64,000 nucleotides of DNA from Brachycybe producta (GCA_036925085.1 JAUPFP010000035.1:2297856-2361855); one strand, 5' to 3'; positions 35,250 to 47,607 are shown, counted from the stretch's first letter. Program-made: numbers and translations. The notes: a model not told the origin generated them from the letters alone.

Positions 35250-35677
35250 TAAGAGGCTAGATATAGCTTTTATTTCAAAATTTCTCCGAATGTAGGCGCT
35301 GCGATCGTTGTTGATTGAAAAACGGTATTTTAACGTTTTTTCTCCCGGTTTGAAGTCACATAATAATTAATAGAAAAATAATTTCTCATGTTAATCTTAT
35401 AAAAAGAAAACATGGTGAAGCCAATAGATTAATGCGTGTGCTAATTTTTAGGTGATTGTTCTAAACCGTTTTTAATGGAAGTTCTTCAAATGTTTGGGTG
35501 ACGGTTTTTTGCTCCTATGGGACTTAACATGGAGTTTAAAAACGTAAGATTTTAAATGTTATTTAAAAATAGAAAGCCCTTTTAAAATTTAGAAAAAGGA
35601 ATAATCCTGAAGGCATTAAACACGTGTAAGTACGTGCTAATTTTTCTGATTGCTCTAAATCATTTTAATGAGAGTTT
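35250..35677 (+). mobile_element. Partial copy of the TAAGAGGCTAGATA repeat element
   Basis: Starts TAAGAGGCTAGATATAGC and carries CCGAATGTAGGCGCTGCGATCG, CTCCTATGGGACTTAACATGG and CACGTGTAAGTACGTGC as in 17,281-17,700. It stops abruptly at the junction with the LINE. Confidence 0.75.
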
Positions 35678-37716
35678 CTAGTCACTATCAATAATATGGC
35701 AATCATTGTCAGATGTAACCTCACGATAAATTATTGTATCATCTGCAAATAGCCGGCAATTGCTGCTAACTTGACTGCTGAGGTCATTGATATATAAAAG
35801 AAACAGAAGCGGACCCAACACACTACCCTGAGGAACCCCTGATGTAACCCCTATCCAGTCAGATTCAGACCCACCTGCAACAACCCTTTGTTTCCTGTCA
35901 CTCAAAAAAGGAATGCACCCATTTATACACCTGTTCACCCAATCCATACCCACTAATTTTTTTCATTAGTTTTGAGTGAGAAACTGTGTCAAATGCCTTG
36001 CAGAGATCAAGAAAAACCAAATCTATCTGACTGCCTTTGTCTAAAATTTTCTGAAGGTCATCAACTAAAAGAATAAGCTGGGTTTCACATGAACGCCCCC
36101 TAAGAAACCCATGCTGGTTATCACACAAAAGATTGTTTTCCATAAGAAAATTCATTGAGAAGGAATATATAATATGTTCAAGGACCTTGCAAACTATCGA
36201 GGTTAAAGACACGGGTCTGTAATTAGTTACCTGAGACTTGTCTCCTGATTTAAAAATTGGACTAACATTAGCTAATTTCCACATATCTGGTACAATACCT
36301 ACATCTAAACTCTGTTGAAAAATTAACTGAAGGTATGGACCCAACTCTTGTGCAAGATTTTTTAAAATGATAGCATACATCCCATCTGGACCACAGGTTT
36401 ATTTGAGTCTAATTTTAGAAGTTGCTTGACTATCCCATCTGCAGTTATTACAATTTGATCCATACAAAGAGATGTTGAAGGAAAATCCTCATGTGGTATG
36501 CCATCATCAATTGTGAAGACCTTCTTGTATTGTTCATTTAATAAGGTAGCTTTCCCTACTGCATCTGAAACAAGCTTCCCATTTATGTCAACCAGAGAAG
36601 GAATAGATTCTCTACTTTGCCTAGAGTTCTTGATGTAACGCCAAAATAGTTTTGGGTCCGTTTTTAACCATTCTCCAAGCGTTTCTGTTTTAAAAATATC
36701 GTGAGCTAACAAGATTTCCCGTTTCGCTGCTGTGCGTGCAATACGGAATTCATTTGAATTCACTAATTTTGGGTGATTTCTAGCCCTATTCCTCCATAAG
36801 CGTTGCTTACGAAGAGCCCTTTTAACTTTGCTAGTGTACCATACTGGTGTGGCACAGTCTCTAACTACCTTGGTTGGAATAAAGGAGGAAGACCCACTTA
36901 AAATTAAACTATGAAATCGTGACCAATTCAAATTCACATTTTGAGGATGAAAACATTCTTTAAATTTATGAAAATTATCTATCAAATGTGACTTAAAACC
37001 ATCCCAATTACATTTGTTAAAAAGAACACTACTCTTTTAACCTCAGAAATTTTTTCCACACATGCATTAACATCACATAAGACAATCTGATGATCACTAA
37101 TTCCCCCTGATACCCTAACATTGGATAATAACTCTGGACTATTAGTCAGTACTACATCAAGAATTTTGTCATTTCTGGTTGGTTTAGTTACAACCTGTTC
37201 CATAGAATAAGTATTCATACTATCTAAAAATGAAACTGCTAATGGCTTGTCACTGCCACTGATCACCGTATGCATTTCCCAGTTGATGTTTGGAAAATTT
37301 ACATCACCTCCTAAAATAATCATTGGGCTATGGTATTTACGATGAAGAGTGTCCAAAGAAGTTCTTACACTAGTTACATCTGCTATGGAGGATCCCGGTG
37401 GCCGATAGAAAGAATATAAAAACACCTTTTTACCATTCTTTAGCCTTAAACTACAACATACTATTTCATAGTCTGTTTCAAAACTTGTTTCCCTGCAACT
37501 ATGAAATATTTGTGAAATAGCTATGAAAACCCCACCTCCAGAACGACCAACCCTGTCTCTACGGTACACTGTGAAACCATCTGGAAATATTTCCCCATTA
37601 TTAACAGTATCATCAAGCCATGACTCTGTACCAAGAATTATATTGCAACCAGTCTCCTCAACTGCCGCAATGAACTCAGGAACTTTGTTTCGTAGACTCC
37701 TACAGTTAACCACCAT
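35678..37716 (-). pseudogene. Jockey/CR1-type LINE: endonuclease and partial reverse transcriptase, frameshifted
   Basis: One LINE ORF split over four overlapping frames by about three frameshifts. First comes an AP-like endonuclease (37,716 to about 36,990; ILGTESWL, GGGVFIAI, ILGGDVNFPNINW, SDHQIVL). Then a linker with HNH-free basic sequence (to about 36,370). Then reverse transcriptase: NYRPVSLTSIVCKVLE, FLDLCKAFDTVSH, SGVPQGSVLGPLLFLLYIND and active-site FADD. Coding sequence stops about 18 residues after FADD at 35,679, so RT thumb, C-terminus and 3' UTR are missing. Loss of the 3' end is not what target-primed 5' truncation produces, so a later deletion or rearrangement is likely. Clade assignment (Jockey/CR1) is from the domain order and motif style. 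Confidence 0.88.
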
Positions 37717-37967
37717 AACCTTTACATGTGAAGGTATAGCTGAAGTGGGTTTTCCTAAATGATTTCCTTCCTGGACAGTGTTTGAAGAAATAATACCTCA
37801 AACAAAGGAACTATTGCTCCCAGCAACAAGCTGTGGAGCATTCATATTAGTATCAACCCCCTAAAGCATTTGCACCTAAACCCCAAAACCTTACCCTAAA
37901 AAATGCTTAACAAAATCACCTATCTTTTTACCCACAATCGATTAAAAATATACATATAAAAATATTA
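37717..37967. other. 5' flank of the LINE
   Basis: Possible 5' UTR of the LINE; no defined end or target duplication identified. Confidence 0.4.
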
Positions 37968-38389
37968 TATATATAATATCCCAGGTCTGTGTGTGTGTAA
38001 CGTCGGAATTTATATAAATTTGAATAAATGAACTGCTTTTTTTTTCTCAAGGTCAACTATATGTTGCACCCTTCCCATCCAAGAACCCCATGATATTAAA
38101 TTGGAGAGGGGAAAATGTTGGATGGAAAGTGTAGAAGGGGGGACCCGGGTGAAAGAGAAACGTGGAGGGAGGAAAAGTGGGAGGGGGTGACTGAAATTGA
38201 AATGAAATTAGTAAAAAAAAAAACGACGCGCATGCGCACACCAGAGAAAATGAAAAACACATTTTCGCTTTCAAATATAAAAAGGGGAGGGGATAATAGT
38301 AGCAAAAGTAAACTACAGTTTATCACAGGCAATTGTGCCCAGCAATTATAACAACATTATGTTGCACTCTCTCCATCCATGCCATAAAA

Positions 38390-39350
38390 ACAATTAACCC
38401 TAATGGAACATTTTCCTTAAAACAATTTACCCTAATAGAACATTTGCCCTAAAACCACTTGCCCTAAAACCAGTTGCCCTAAAACTATTTGCCCTCAAGG
38501 AACACTTGCCCTAAAACTATTTACCCTAAAACTATTTACCCTAATAGAACATTTGCTCTAAAACAACTTGCCCTAAAACAACTTGCCCTTAAAACCATTT
38601 GCCCTAAAACTATTTGCCCTCAAAGACCACTTGCCCTAAAACCATTTACCCTAAAACTAATTACCCTAATAGAACATTTGCCCTAAAACTATTTGCCCTC
38701 AAGGAACATTTGCCCTCAAGGAACATTTGCCCTAATACCAATTACTGTATATTTAGACTACTCATTAGGGGAACATCCCTTTAGGGCAAATGTTTTTTTA
38801 GGGCAAATGTCCCTTTAGGGCAAATGTTTTTTTAGGGCAAATGTTTTTTTAGGGCAAATGTTTTTTTAGGGCAAATGTTTTTTAAGGCAAATGTCCCTTT
38901 AGGGCAAATGTCCCTTTAGGACAATGTCTCTTTAGGGCAAATGTCTCTAGGGCAAATGTCCCTAGGGCAAATGTCCCTTTAGGGCAAATGTCCCTTTAGG
39001 GCAAATGTCCCTTTAGGGCAAATGTCTCTTTAGGGCAATTGTCCCTTTAGGGCAATTGTCCCTTTATGGGAAATTGTCCCTTTAGGGCAATTGTCCCTTT
39101 AGGGCAATTGCCTCTTTAGGGCAATTGTCCCTTTAGGGCAAATGTTCTTTTAGGGCAATTGTCCCTTTAGGGCAAATGTTCTTTTAGGGCAAATGTCCCT
39201 TTAGGGCAAATGTCCCTTTAGGGCAAATGTCCCTTTAGGGCAAATGTTCTTTTAGGGCAAATGTTCCTTTAGGGTAAATGGTTTTAGGGCAAATGTTTCT
39301 TTAGGGGAAATGTTTCTTTAGGGTAAATTGTTTTAGGACAAAAACTTAAT
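38390..39350. repeat. Opposed TTGCCCTAAA / TTTAGGGCAA minisatellite arrays
   Basis: From 38,390 to about 38,740, units of the type TTTGCCCTAAAACCA. From about 38,780 to 39,350 the complement, TTTAGGGCAAATGTCCC, in about 30 units of 16-18 bp. The two halves form a giant imperfect foldback. Confidence 0.92.
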
Positions 39351-39394
39351 CAGATTGAAATTTAAATGAACCACTTTTTTCTCATGGTCAACTT

Positions 39395-39640
39395 TATGAG
39401 GGCCAGCAACTTTTAATTATTTTGTTATGTTGTCTGATGTCACATGCCCCGTTCTTTTCAATTTCCAATTGGTTGATATTTGGTCTGACGTCACATGCCC
39501 CGTTCTTTTCAATTTCCAATTGGTTGATATTTGGTCTGACGTCACATGCCCCGGTCTTTTCAATTTCCAATTGGTTGATATTTGGTCTGACAGTCATAAA
39601 AGGGCGGGGCACACGACTGTATATCCCTGTCTTCACATAC
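39395..39640. repeat. Internally triplicated fragment related to the CTCCGCCC MITEs
   Basis: A 51-bp unit (CTGACGTCACATGCCCC...CAATTGGTTGATATTTGG) occurs three times from 39,434, 39,485 and 39,536, then CATAAAAGGGCGGGGC. This is the interior of the MITE seen at 23.4 kb, tandemly expanded. The repeat length is divisible by 3, so frames on both strands stay open. Confidence 0.8.
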
Positions 39641-39767
39641 CTGTAACAATATTAAGGTGCTTATAAAAAAACACAAGTGGTCAAGGCGAATTACTTCATG
39701 ACAACCGGACAGTCACACAAAAATAAACTAGATGCTCCCGTCATTTATGACAGGTTACCCCACTAGT

Positions 39768-40128
39768 ATATATATAAAATCCCAGGTCTGTGTGTTTGTG
39801 TGTGTGTGGAGTAACAAAAACCATTGAAGCACGTCGGAATTTATATAAATTTGAATAAATGAACCGTTTTTTTTCTCAAGGTCAACTATATGTTGAACTC
39901 TTCCTTTGGAAAGTGTAGAAGGGAGAGAAGAGAGAGAGAGAGAGAGAGAAAAGTGGGAGGGGGTGAGGAGAAAAGATTGGAAAGTGTAGAAGGGAGAGAG
40001 AGAGAGAAAAGTGGGAGGGTGTGACTGAAATTGAAATGAAAAGAGTAAAAAAAGGAAAAAACGACGCGCATGCGCACAATTGCCTGTGAATTTTGCTCCC
40101 GTCATTTATGACGGGTTACCCCACTAGT
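39768..40128 (+). mobile_element. Second Helitron-like element, immediately adjacent
   Basis: Starts ATATATATAAAATCCCAGGTCTGTG and ends with the perfect hairpin CCCGTCATTTATGACGGG (40,098-40,115), 8 nt spacer, then CTAGT (40,124-40,128). It lies end-to-end with the preceding copy. A (GA)n-rich duplication occupies the middle. Confidence 0.78.
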
Positions 40129-40232
40129 TTTATAAAAAACTTTAAAATTTAAAAAAGGAGGTCATTACAAAATAACAATAAAACTGCCATTTGACAAATA
40201 GAAGTGTCATAACTGGCTCATTAAAAACATTA

Positions 40233-40579
40233 CAGTAGAACCTCAATTATCTGACTTCTGATCAACCGACTTCTTGGGTTAACCGGTCCGACACCATGTC
40301 ACTTCTTTCCAAAAATATTAACTGACTTTTACTATTACTTTTAAAACTACTGTTTTTTTTTGTTAAAAAATTAAAATTGTTTAATTTTTTGTGACAAAAT
40401 ATATGTACATATGTCTGTACATGTGTAATACATTTTATTTTACGAAACCGGTAACTTATTTTTGTACAATTTAATAAATGATTTATATGTACAGTTTGAT
40501 AATTATTATCCGACATTTTATTGCGTTCCGACCAACACCCCAGTCTGATAGGTGACGGAGGATAATCGAGGTTCTAAGG
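40233..40579. mobile_element. Pogo/Tigger-type MITE
   Basis: TA flanks at 40,231-40,232 and 40,580-40,581. Ends CAGTAGAACCTCAATTATC / GATAATCGAGGTTCTAAGG, the CAGTAGAACCTCGATTATCC style of pogo-like elements. Non-coding, 347 bp. Confidence 0.8.
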
Positions 40580-40689
40580 TATTGAATAACAAATACTGTC
40601 ATATATGAGTGTATGGACATCATATCTTTATGACTACCATTGACTGGGGAACAGAATTAACATGATAGTCAAAAAATTCATCATCATCA

Positions 40690-41185
40690 TTTCCTGCACA
40701 TCCCCCCCCCTCCCGCAGTATGCACGCTCGGCCTTATGGGTTATATCTCTTCACTCCTTTCGATTTTGTACCAAACTCCCAAGATAACCCACATGCCCCC
40801 TATCCCGTTTTACCACCACATAACAAGCTTGTTAAGGCCTTCCTCTACCCCTTTTAATCCCCAGGTCCAACCCCATCACCTGTTTAAGCAGCTCATCCTT
40901 CCCCACTCCCTGTTACATGCCTAAACCATCTCAACCTTATTTTCCTGCATCTTTTCTAGTATGCTTGCTATCTCTACACTCCCTCTGGTAATGTCATTTC
41001 TGATCCTATCCTTCTTGTTACTCCACACCTAAACATTGGCATTCGCATTTCAGCCACCTGCAGTCTATCCTCTTGCTTGTTCTTGGCTGCCCAACATTCT
41101 GACCCATACAATATAATTGGTCTAACCACTGTCCTATAAAATTTGCCCTTTAGTTTTATTGGCATCCTCATAGTCATAAAATTAT
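40690..41185 (-). pseudogene. LINE reverse-transcriptase C-terminal remnant
   Basis: Minus-strand translation gives KLKGKFYRTVVRPIILYGSECWAAK followed by LQVAEMRM and RIGSEMT, the C-terminal post-RT region common in RTE-like LINEs. Downstream the frame decays with shifts and stops. Unrelated to the LINE at 35.7-37.7 kb. Confidence 0.75.
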
Positions 41186-43928
41186 AGATCCTAAGTAAGT
41201 CATGAATATAGTCATGACTCATGAAAATAGTCATGATTTTCACAGTTTTGTGATTTTTTTTACTGAGGCCCAAGAATTCCAAAAAAGAAATTTAAGAAAG
41301 TCGCATTTACTAGTGTTGTTGTTGGCATTCCTAAAGACGTTTACAACTTTACAGCATTACAGCCAATTGAAAACAATAGTTTTTCACTTAAATTTTTGAA
41401 ATGTAAAATTTTCAAAAGCAAATTTTTCAAATGTAAATTTTTCAAATGTAAATTTTTCAAATGTAAATTTTTCACAGCTTTAGGTAACAGTAATTTTAGG
41501 GGAAACGTAAATTTTTGGCATTCGACATTTACAGTAAGTTCCTTATAATTATACGCTAGTAATATGTTGGTATAGCATTAACGTGTTGGACACGTTGAGT
41601 TCAGTTACTCGAGAGGCTTTGACTCTTGCGGATTCGTTTAGCGATGACGAAGTTTTATAATCATGCACGCATTGTTGGGAGAAACACCACGATTACAGCG
41701 AGTCAACTAAATTGTACTCGTCCCCATCAAATGACTTGATGAGCACCGACACCAAGCCAAGAAAGACGAGCCTCTGGCTCGCGTTACTCGTGCTACTTGT
41801 ACTACTGATCGCGAGTCCGTCCACATTACTTGAGCTTATCCACGACACACCTCACCGAGCACGAATAGTCTACACGCACCCTTAAAATGAAAGCAATGAG
41901 GCTGAGGTTGCTATAGATGTAAAGGTGCTGAACTCGGATGGCGCGGTGAGCACGTCTCTAGAAATTATTTTTCAATAAAAATTCATTGAACTTTACTTGG
42001 GTTTCCTGCATCTTCAACAGTCAATACGTAGCAAACTGTCACGCATAATGAAAAACACAAGAGGATATTTTTTGAAAAGATTTAAAACTTCCTGTGAAAA
42101 AACAGTGTGGAACCCATACAATATACTCATTTTAAAGGAAATATTTTTGAGAAAATTTCACGGTTTCATTAAGTGCGTGTACTAACACAGTAATTTATGT
42201 GAATTAAGAGGAGACACACATTAAAGATTTTGATGAAAAACACATGTTAGGCATTACATGTAGTTTACAATTTAAATGTCATATTAACACATTTTTTTTT
42301 ACTAGTTAACCTACTACAATAGATGTTATATATGCTCTGAACAATTACACCCTGCATACGTTAAGAACAAAGTTACAGAACAGGATTGACGTGGTGAGAA
42401 GGGTGCATTCCAATGCCCAGTCTGAAGAATTCAAGTGAAACTGCTTAAAGCTAATCAAAAAGTGGAAACTTGATGACATTGTAACCAAATTACAGCCATT
42501 CAAAATTGTTCGATTATTTAAATTAGTCTGAACTCAACTTGTGTTTAGTCCTTTTCTTACCAAACAATGAAGGTGACTGGTAATTTTTTTCTCTAATTAA
42601 TCATAAATCTTTTATGTTAATTTTCATAGACAAAAACTTCTATCACTGAACACTTCGAACTCATTATACTGCCAAGGTTTAAAATTTTAACATCACTTCC
42701 ATTAATTAACTATGGTCTATGGTATGTTCTGTTACATGTCTATTAATAATAAATAATATTCCATAAAAACCACAATACAAGATTGCCCTATTTTGACACT
42801 ATAACCTACTAAAGGTCCAGCCACATCTAATACAATGACCCATTCCCATTCTTCATGGGATTATTAAGATGTACACAATTTGATCCTCGTGACATTCAGA
42901 CACCGCCATTCGGGTGTCTTTGTTTGCCGGCATAGCTCGTTGTAAACATTAACACATGTTCATTTGTAGAGTTCATTTGTGAAGTGTGAGCATTAATATT
43001 ATGTTGGACTGCACGTCCACAAGTGGTGGAGTCGCGGCGGCACGTTATATGGGCAAAGTCTCGTATAGAATGCTCCACACGGTGAGCGACTAGCTTAAGT
43101 GAACTGCGGCCCTGAATTCAAATGAATTTCAGTTGAATGCTAGGCTGGAAAACGCCAAATAATTTCAACCTATACGATTTTAATAAAGTCTAACAAAAGG
43201 CATTGCAAAACCTGAAGAGACTAATATATTAATAGGCTTTAGGGTTTACGAGTGTGTCATTTTGTTTGTAGTCATACATAGTCAAGAGACCCATAAGCAA
43301 GTTTAATATTGAACTAAAGAGATTTCTTCCTTATTTTGTTCAAACATACAAGAGTAAACCAACTTTTTAAAAGGTGAAGAACCTTTTCCCTACAAGAAAA
43401 AACACTTTTGGCATAAACCATGTCAAGATCAGGAATGCATGCTTATAAAACTTTAATATATTGAAAGTTATTTTTGAAAAAAAAATCGTGCATTGTTGTC
43501 CTATTAATCACCATTAAATAACTATATATGTAATTATATGAATGTTTTACACCCTTTACTTATTACACTTTTACTTTTGAAAAAGGATACTGACTATCAA
43601 GTTCTTAATTTTTATTAATAGCTTCCTAATTTACAATGCTGAAGCTTTAAATACACATAATTCTTAATTGCAGTGTAAAGAATTCTGTGGCATCTATAGG
43701 TATATACAGTATTTATAGGATTATATACTGTATATGGTAGAAATCTGAGCAGCACAGATTGGTCTGCAACCGCAGCAGCATCCTCTAGTGTAAGGTGCTG
43801 CTGCACTCTCCTCCAAATATCCTGCAGCAAGTCTCTCCCTTATTTTAAACAATGTTGGTAAACGTCTTTAAATCAATATGTTTAGGTGTAGTCATTTAAA
43901 GTGAAATAACGTTTAGGTATTTAGTATA
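41186..43928. other. AT-rich spacer with a 17-bp tandem repeat
   Basis: AAATTTTTCAAATGT repeated about five times near 41,405-41,475. Less AT-rich patches at 41,580-41,950 and 42,890-43,110 have no recognised gene. Confidence 0.5.
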
Positions 43929-44234
43929 ATACCTAGTACACACCTGATAATTAAATGCAATTAAATAATAAACGTGTTCTACAGAGCCCCGTGAAGGGCA
44001 AACAAACAGTATGTCAAATTCAATTTAGTCAATTAATAATCTCAAAATATTGAGTTATTTTTTAAATATAATATACATGTAGAAACTATTGACAAAATAT
44101 TCATTTAGTATTTCAATTTCAAATATTAATAATAAAGTCAATTTTATTTGGTTCATATGTCCTTAACTGGATTCCGTATAATTCACCTAACACATTTAAT
44201 TTGAATTCATTTAACTCATGTGTGTACAAGGTAT
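43929..44234 (-). mobile_element. ~310-bp MITE family, ATACCTWGTACACAC ends (copy 4)
   Basis: Starts ATACCTAGTACACACC and ends TGTGTACAAGGTAT; same orientation as the 20.0-kb copy. Confidence 0.85.
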
Positions 44235-44634
44235 TAGGATATTTAAGTCATTTAGGTGAAAAACTTGAGGTGAATATGAGAAGTGACTTAAAACAGTGTG
44301 TTTAGATACTGTAGTTAGTATAGGGTAAAAAGGGTACCTGGGTATCTTAGAATATCTCAATTTAAACTTCCACACACACAACAGAGACACGCTTCCAGAA
44401 ATTTTAAATCGTGTCATCTTGTTAAGTGTAAATGTTTACCTAGATTTGAATTATGTCAAGAGTAGAAATAGCAGTTTCAATTTGAAAAATAAATGTAAAT
44501 CACTTGACAGGGCCTTGGTCCTTCCTGAAAAGCATACGTAAAAAAACATTTATTCATGTCATTTAAAGGAAATGTAAACAACCTTTTTTTTATATTGTTC
44601 AAGGTGACATCATTACGGCGTACAGAAGGGACTG

Positions 44635-44748
44635 GCTCACTACAGCTACCTGGGTCACTACCACTACAGCTACCAGGCTCATTACAGCTACATGGGTCAC
44701 TACAGCTACATGGGTCACTACAGCTACATGGGTCACTACAGCTACCAA
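44635..44748. repeat. 18-bp tandem repeat (GGTCACTACAGCTACATG)
   Basis: About six units, with variants in the first two. Unit length is divisible by 3, which explains the repetitive frames on both strands. Confidence 0.85.
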
Positions 44749-45004
44749 AAAAATATATAGACCTTTTTTATCAAAAGGGTCACTAGCGCTACCAAAAGTC
44801 ACAGCTACCAAAAAATATAGGCATATTTATTTATAGCATTACCGGTTTTCGGTAATGCAGCATTACCGAAACTGGTAATACCGGTAAATTTTGGTATTAA
44901 AGCAAAAACCTTCATTAGCACTGTAAAAAAAAAACTCAAAAATTGAAAAAAACAATTTCTCATGTTAAAAACAATTAAAATAAATGTAAATTCATGAGTA
45001 TCAT

Positions 45005-45150
45005 TACTAATATCATTAATAATTATATATTATTATATATCTATATTATATATTATATATTATATTATATATATTATATATTATATATTATATATTATAT
45101 ATTATATATTATATTATATATATATCTATATTATATTTATTATATATCTA
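45005..45150. repeat. (TATATTA)n microsatellite
   Basis: TATATTA/TATTATA repeats with few interruptions. Confidence 0.9.
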
Positions 45151-45363
45151 TTTTTTTTAACATGGGAATTTTTTTTTTCAAATTTTGAGCTTTTTATCAC
45201 AAGAGTAACAAATGAAGATGTTGCGTTAATTTAGTAAATCAGTATGTACAGTATATAATGCACGGAAAGCATTTTAACTGTACGAACATTTACGTTTGGA
45301 CCTTACTGAAGTTACTGCAACTTTCGTAAACAGTTTACAAGAGCATACAGATACCATTTTTGA

Positions 45364-45391
45364 CCTCCATTGCTCTAAAGAGCAATGGAGG
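45364..45391. repeat. Perfect 13-bp-arm palindrome
   Basis: CCTCCATTGCTCT, AA, AGAGCAATGGAGG. AGCAATGGAGG followed by TATAGG recurs near 46,701, on the far side of the GT/AC array. Confidence 0.85.
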
Positions 45392-46027
45392 TATATAGGA
45401 TCATGCAAGAAAAGGGGAAAAAAAGGATGTCTGTGTGTGTGTATGTATGTGTGTGTGTGTGTGTGTCCGGAACCCGATTTAGTTCCTCGAACAACTCAAG
45501 AAGGATGGAATGAGATAAAGACATGCAGTATTTTTTATTTGATTCCGTGGGTCAATATGAAGCTCCTGAAAAAAAATTAGAAAATTTTACCCAGGGGTTA
45601 TTTTTTTATGATTTTTTTAGAAACAAATTTTGAGTTTTTGGTCATAATTTTTAGTGGGTCGAACAACTCGAAAACGGGGCCACCTACAATAAAATGTCAT
45701 CAGACTTAAAATGATGTAAACATTCTGACGATGAAACTGGAAAAAATTGGAATTTTAGAGCGATTCGATATATAAAATTTCGATTTTTTAAAAACGTAAT
45801 TTTTTTTTCAAAAAATCGAGATTCTTCCTCTTTCCAGTTGTAGCATTCGAAAGGGGGGACTTTTCTATTATTTAGGAGGGGTGTTCCTTTTTATGTTCTG
45901 TTATTATTTTTGTATATTAGAATACATGTGACGTATTTTCATTTTAAACCCATATTATTACAAATGAATGACGCATGTGCATCATATGTAACTATGTCAT
46001 GTACATGAGTACATACATGTGTGATTA

Positions 46028-46656
46028 TCTATATACATATGCGCACACGTGTGTACATGTGCGTACACATGCGCACACGTGTGTACATGTGCGTACACAT
46101 GCGCACACGTGTGTACATGTGCGTACACACATGCGCACACGTGTGTACATGTGCGTACACATGAGCACACGTGTGTACATGTGCGTACACATGAGCACAC
46201 GTGTGTGTACATGTGCGTACACATGCGCACAAGTGTGTACATGTGCGTAGACATGCGCACAAGTGTATACATGTGCGTACACATGCGCACACGTGTGTAC
46301 ATGTGCATACACACATGCGCACACGTGTGTACATGTGCGTACACACATGTGCACACGTGTGTACATGTGCGTACACATGAGCACATGTGTGTACATGTGC
46401 GTACACATGCGCACAAGTGTGTACATGTGCGTAGACATGCGCACAAGTGTGTACATGTGCGTACACATGCGCACACGTGTGTACATGTGCATACACATGC
46501 GCACACGTGTGTACATGTGCGTACACATGCGCACACGTGTGTACATGTGCATACACATGCGCACACGTGTGTACATGTGCGTACACATGCGCACACGTGT
46601 GTACATGTGCATACACATGCGCACAAGTGTGTACATGTGCATACACATGCGCACAA
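46028..46656. repeat. 30-bp alternating purine-pyrimidine tandem array
   Basis: About 20 copies of a 30-bp unit built from GCGCACACGTGTGTACATGT and GCGTACACAT. The unit is almost strictly alternating purine-pyrimidine and self-complementary in parts, so it should favour Z-DNA or cruciforms. All six frames stay open because 30 is divisible by 3; none is a gene. Confidence 0.95.
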
Positions 46657-47192
46657 TGAAAAAAAGTTGGTTATTTGATATATGAAAGCATATATTAAAG
46701 CAATGGAGGTCTATAGGGTTCCTTGAATCCCTTGTTTAACTTTAGTCTTTGAAAAAACTCTTGGTTTCTACGCATATGTGAAATTTTAATTTTAAACTCA
46801 GTGGTTTTTAAATATTGGTCAATTCTTTTATCCAAATTAATATAAAACTTTGTTTTACCGAAAAACCGAAACGTCAATTTACCATTAATACTGATATAAC
46901 AAAAGACTGGTAATACCGGTTTACTGGTAATGATAAAGCCGGTAATGGAAACCCTATAATACACAAACACACAACATACGAAAATACACACATTCAAATC
47001 CCAGGGGAATGTTAAGTTTAAATTCTCTTTAAGGCAATCATATTTTTAAGAGAGAAAAAAACGAAAGGTCTAGTTTAATTCCACATTGTGGATTTAATGT
47101 AGCATAACAATATGCTTCAAATTTGTTTCAGAAAAAAAATGTGGTGAAGGAAACTTGCACCTTCACAGAAATAGAACTGTGCGTGTGAACAC

Positions 47193-47384
47193 ACAGGCAT
47201 CTGTAGACAGCTTTAGAATTTCTTTGGCTCCGCCCTTTTATGAGCTACAGACCAAATATCAACCAATTAGAAATAAAAAGGGCGGGGCATGTGACCTCAG
47301 ACCCTGTAACAAACCAATTAGAAATTGATAATGCTCATAAAAAGGCGGAACCAAAAAAATTCTGAAGCTGTCTACAGATGCTTG
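47193..47384. mobile_element. MITE, ACAGGCATCTGTAGACAGC ends (copy 2)
   Basis: Near full-length match to 23,384-23,577, with the same TTGGCTCCGCCCTTTTATGAG arms and CCAATTAGAAAT interior. Confidence 0.85.
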
Positions 47385-47607
47385 TGTGTTAACATAGGGC
47401 TACGCTTATAGACACCAGCGATGATCAGCATTGGATCAGAAATTCGGAGGGGCGTGTGTGCTTGAAAAGACAAGAATAAAAAATGGTTCATTTTAACTTA
47501 CTTTAACCCTCCAAATGTTCACAACTATACTTTGCATACAGTTGGTATAATGGCTATTGTCCTTCTTGGAATTGAAAACTTTAGGATGCATCAGCAATTC
47601 AGCATTT

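Larger units (their letters stand above)
37968..39767 (+). mobile_element. Helitron-like element carrying opposed minisatellite arrays
   Basis: Left end TATATAATATCCCAGGTCTG is shared with the next element; right end is a hairpin (CCCGTCA/TGACAGG) followed by GTTACCCCACTAGT, matching the Helitron rule of a hairpin near a CTRRT end. It includes TTTATATAAATTTGAATAAATGA, ACGACGCGCATGCGCAC, the arrays at 38,390-39,350 and a tandem MITE fragment at 39,395-39,640. No Rep/helicase ORF, so non-autonomous. The exact left end is uncertain by several bases. Confidence 0.7.

Noticed and set aside
38390-39350. CRISPR-like array
   Set aside because: Spacing is 16-18 bp of degenerate repeats without unique spacers, in an animal genome inside a Helitron-like element.
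39394-39646. Repetitive ORFs of 74-80 residues (NQLEIE / FSISNWLIFG repeats)
   Set aside because: Products of a 51-bp tandemly triplicated MITE fragment.
43615-43830. 71-codon minus-strand ORF with a DIWRRVQQHL start
   Set aside because: Looked briefly like a transposase tail, but it is short, has no flanking coding sequence and I could not match a motif.
44994-45188. 64-residue Tyr/Ile-rich ORF
   Set aside because: Translation of the TATATTA microsatellite.
45975-46685. 200-residue Cys/Thr/His/Val repeat ORFs in several frames on both strands
   Set aside because: The 30-bp unit has no stop in any frame and a length divisible by 3, so openness is automatic.
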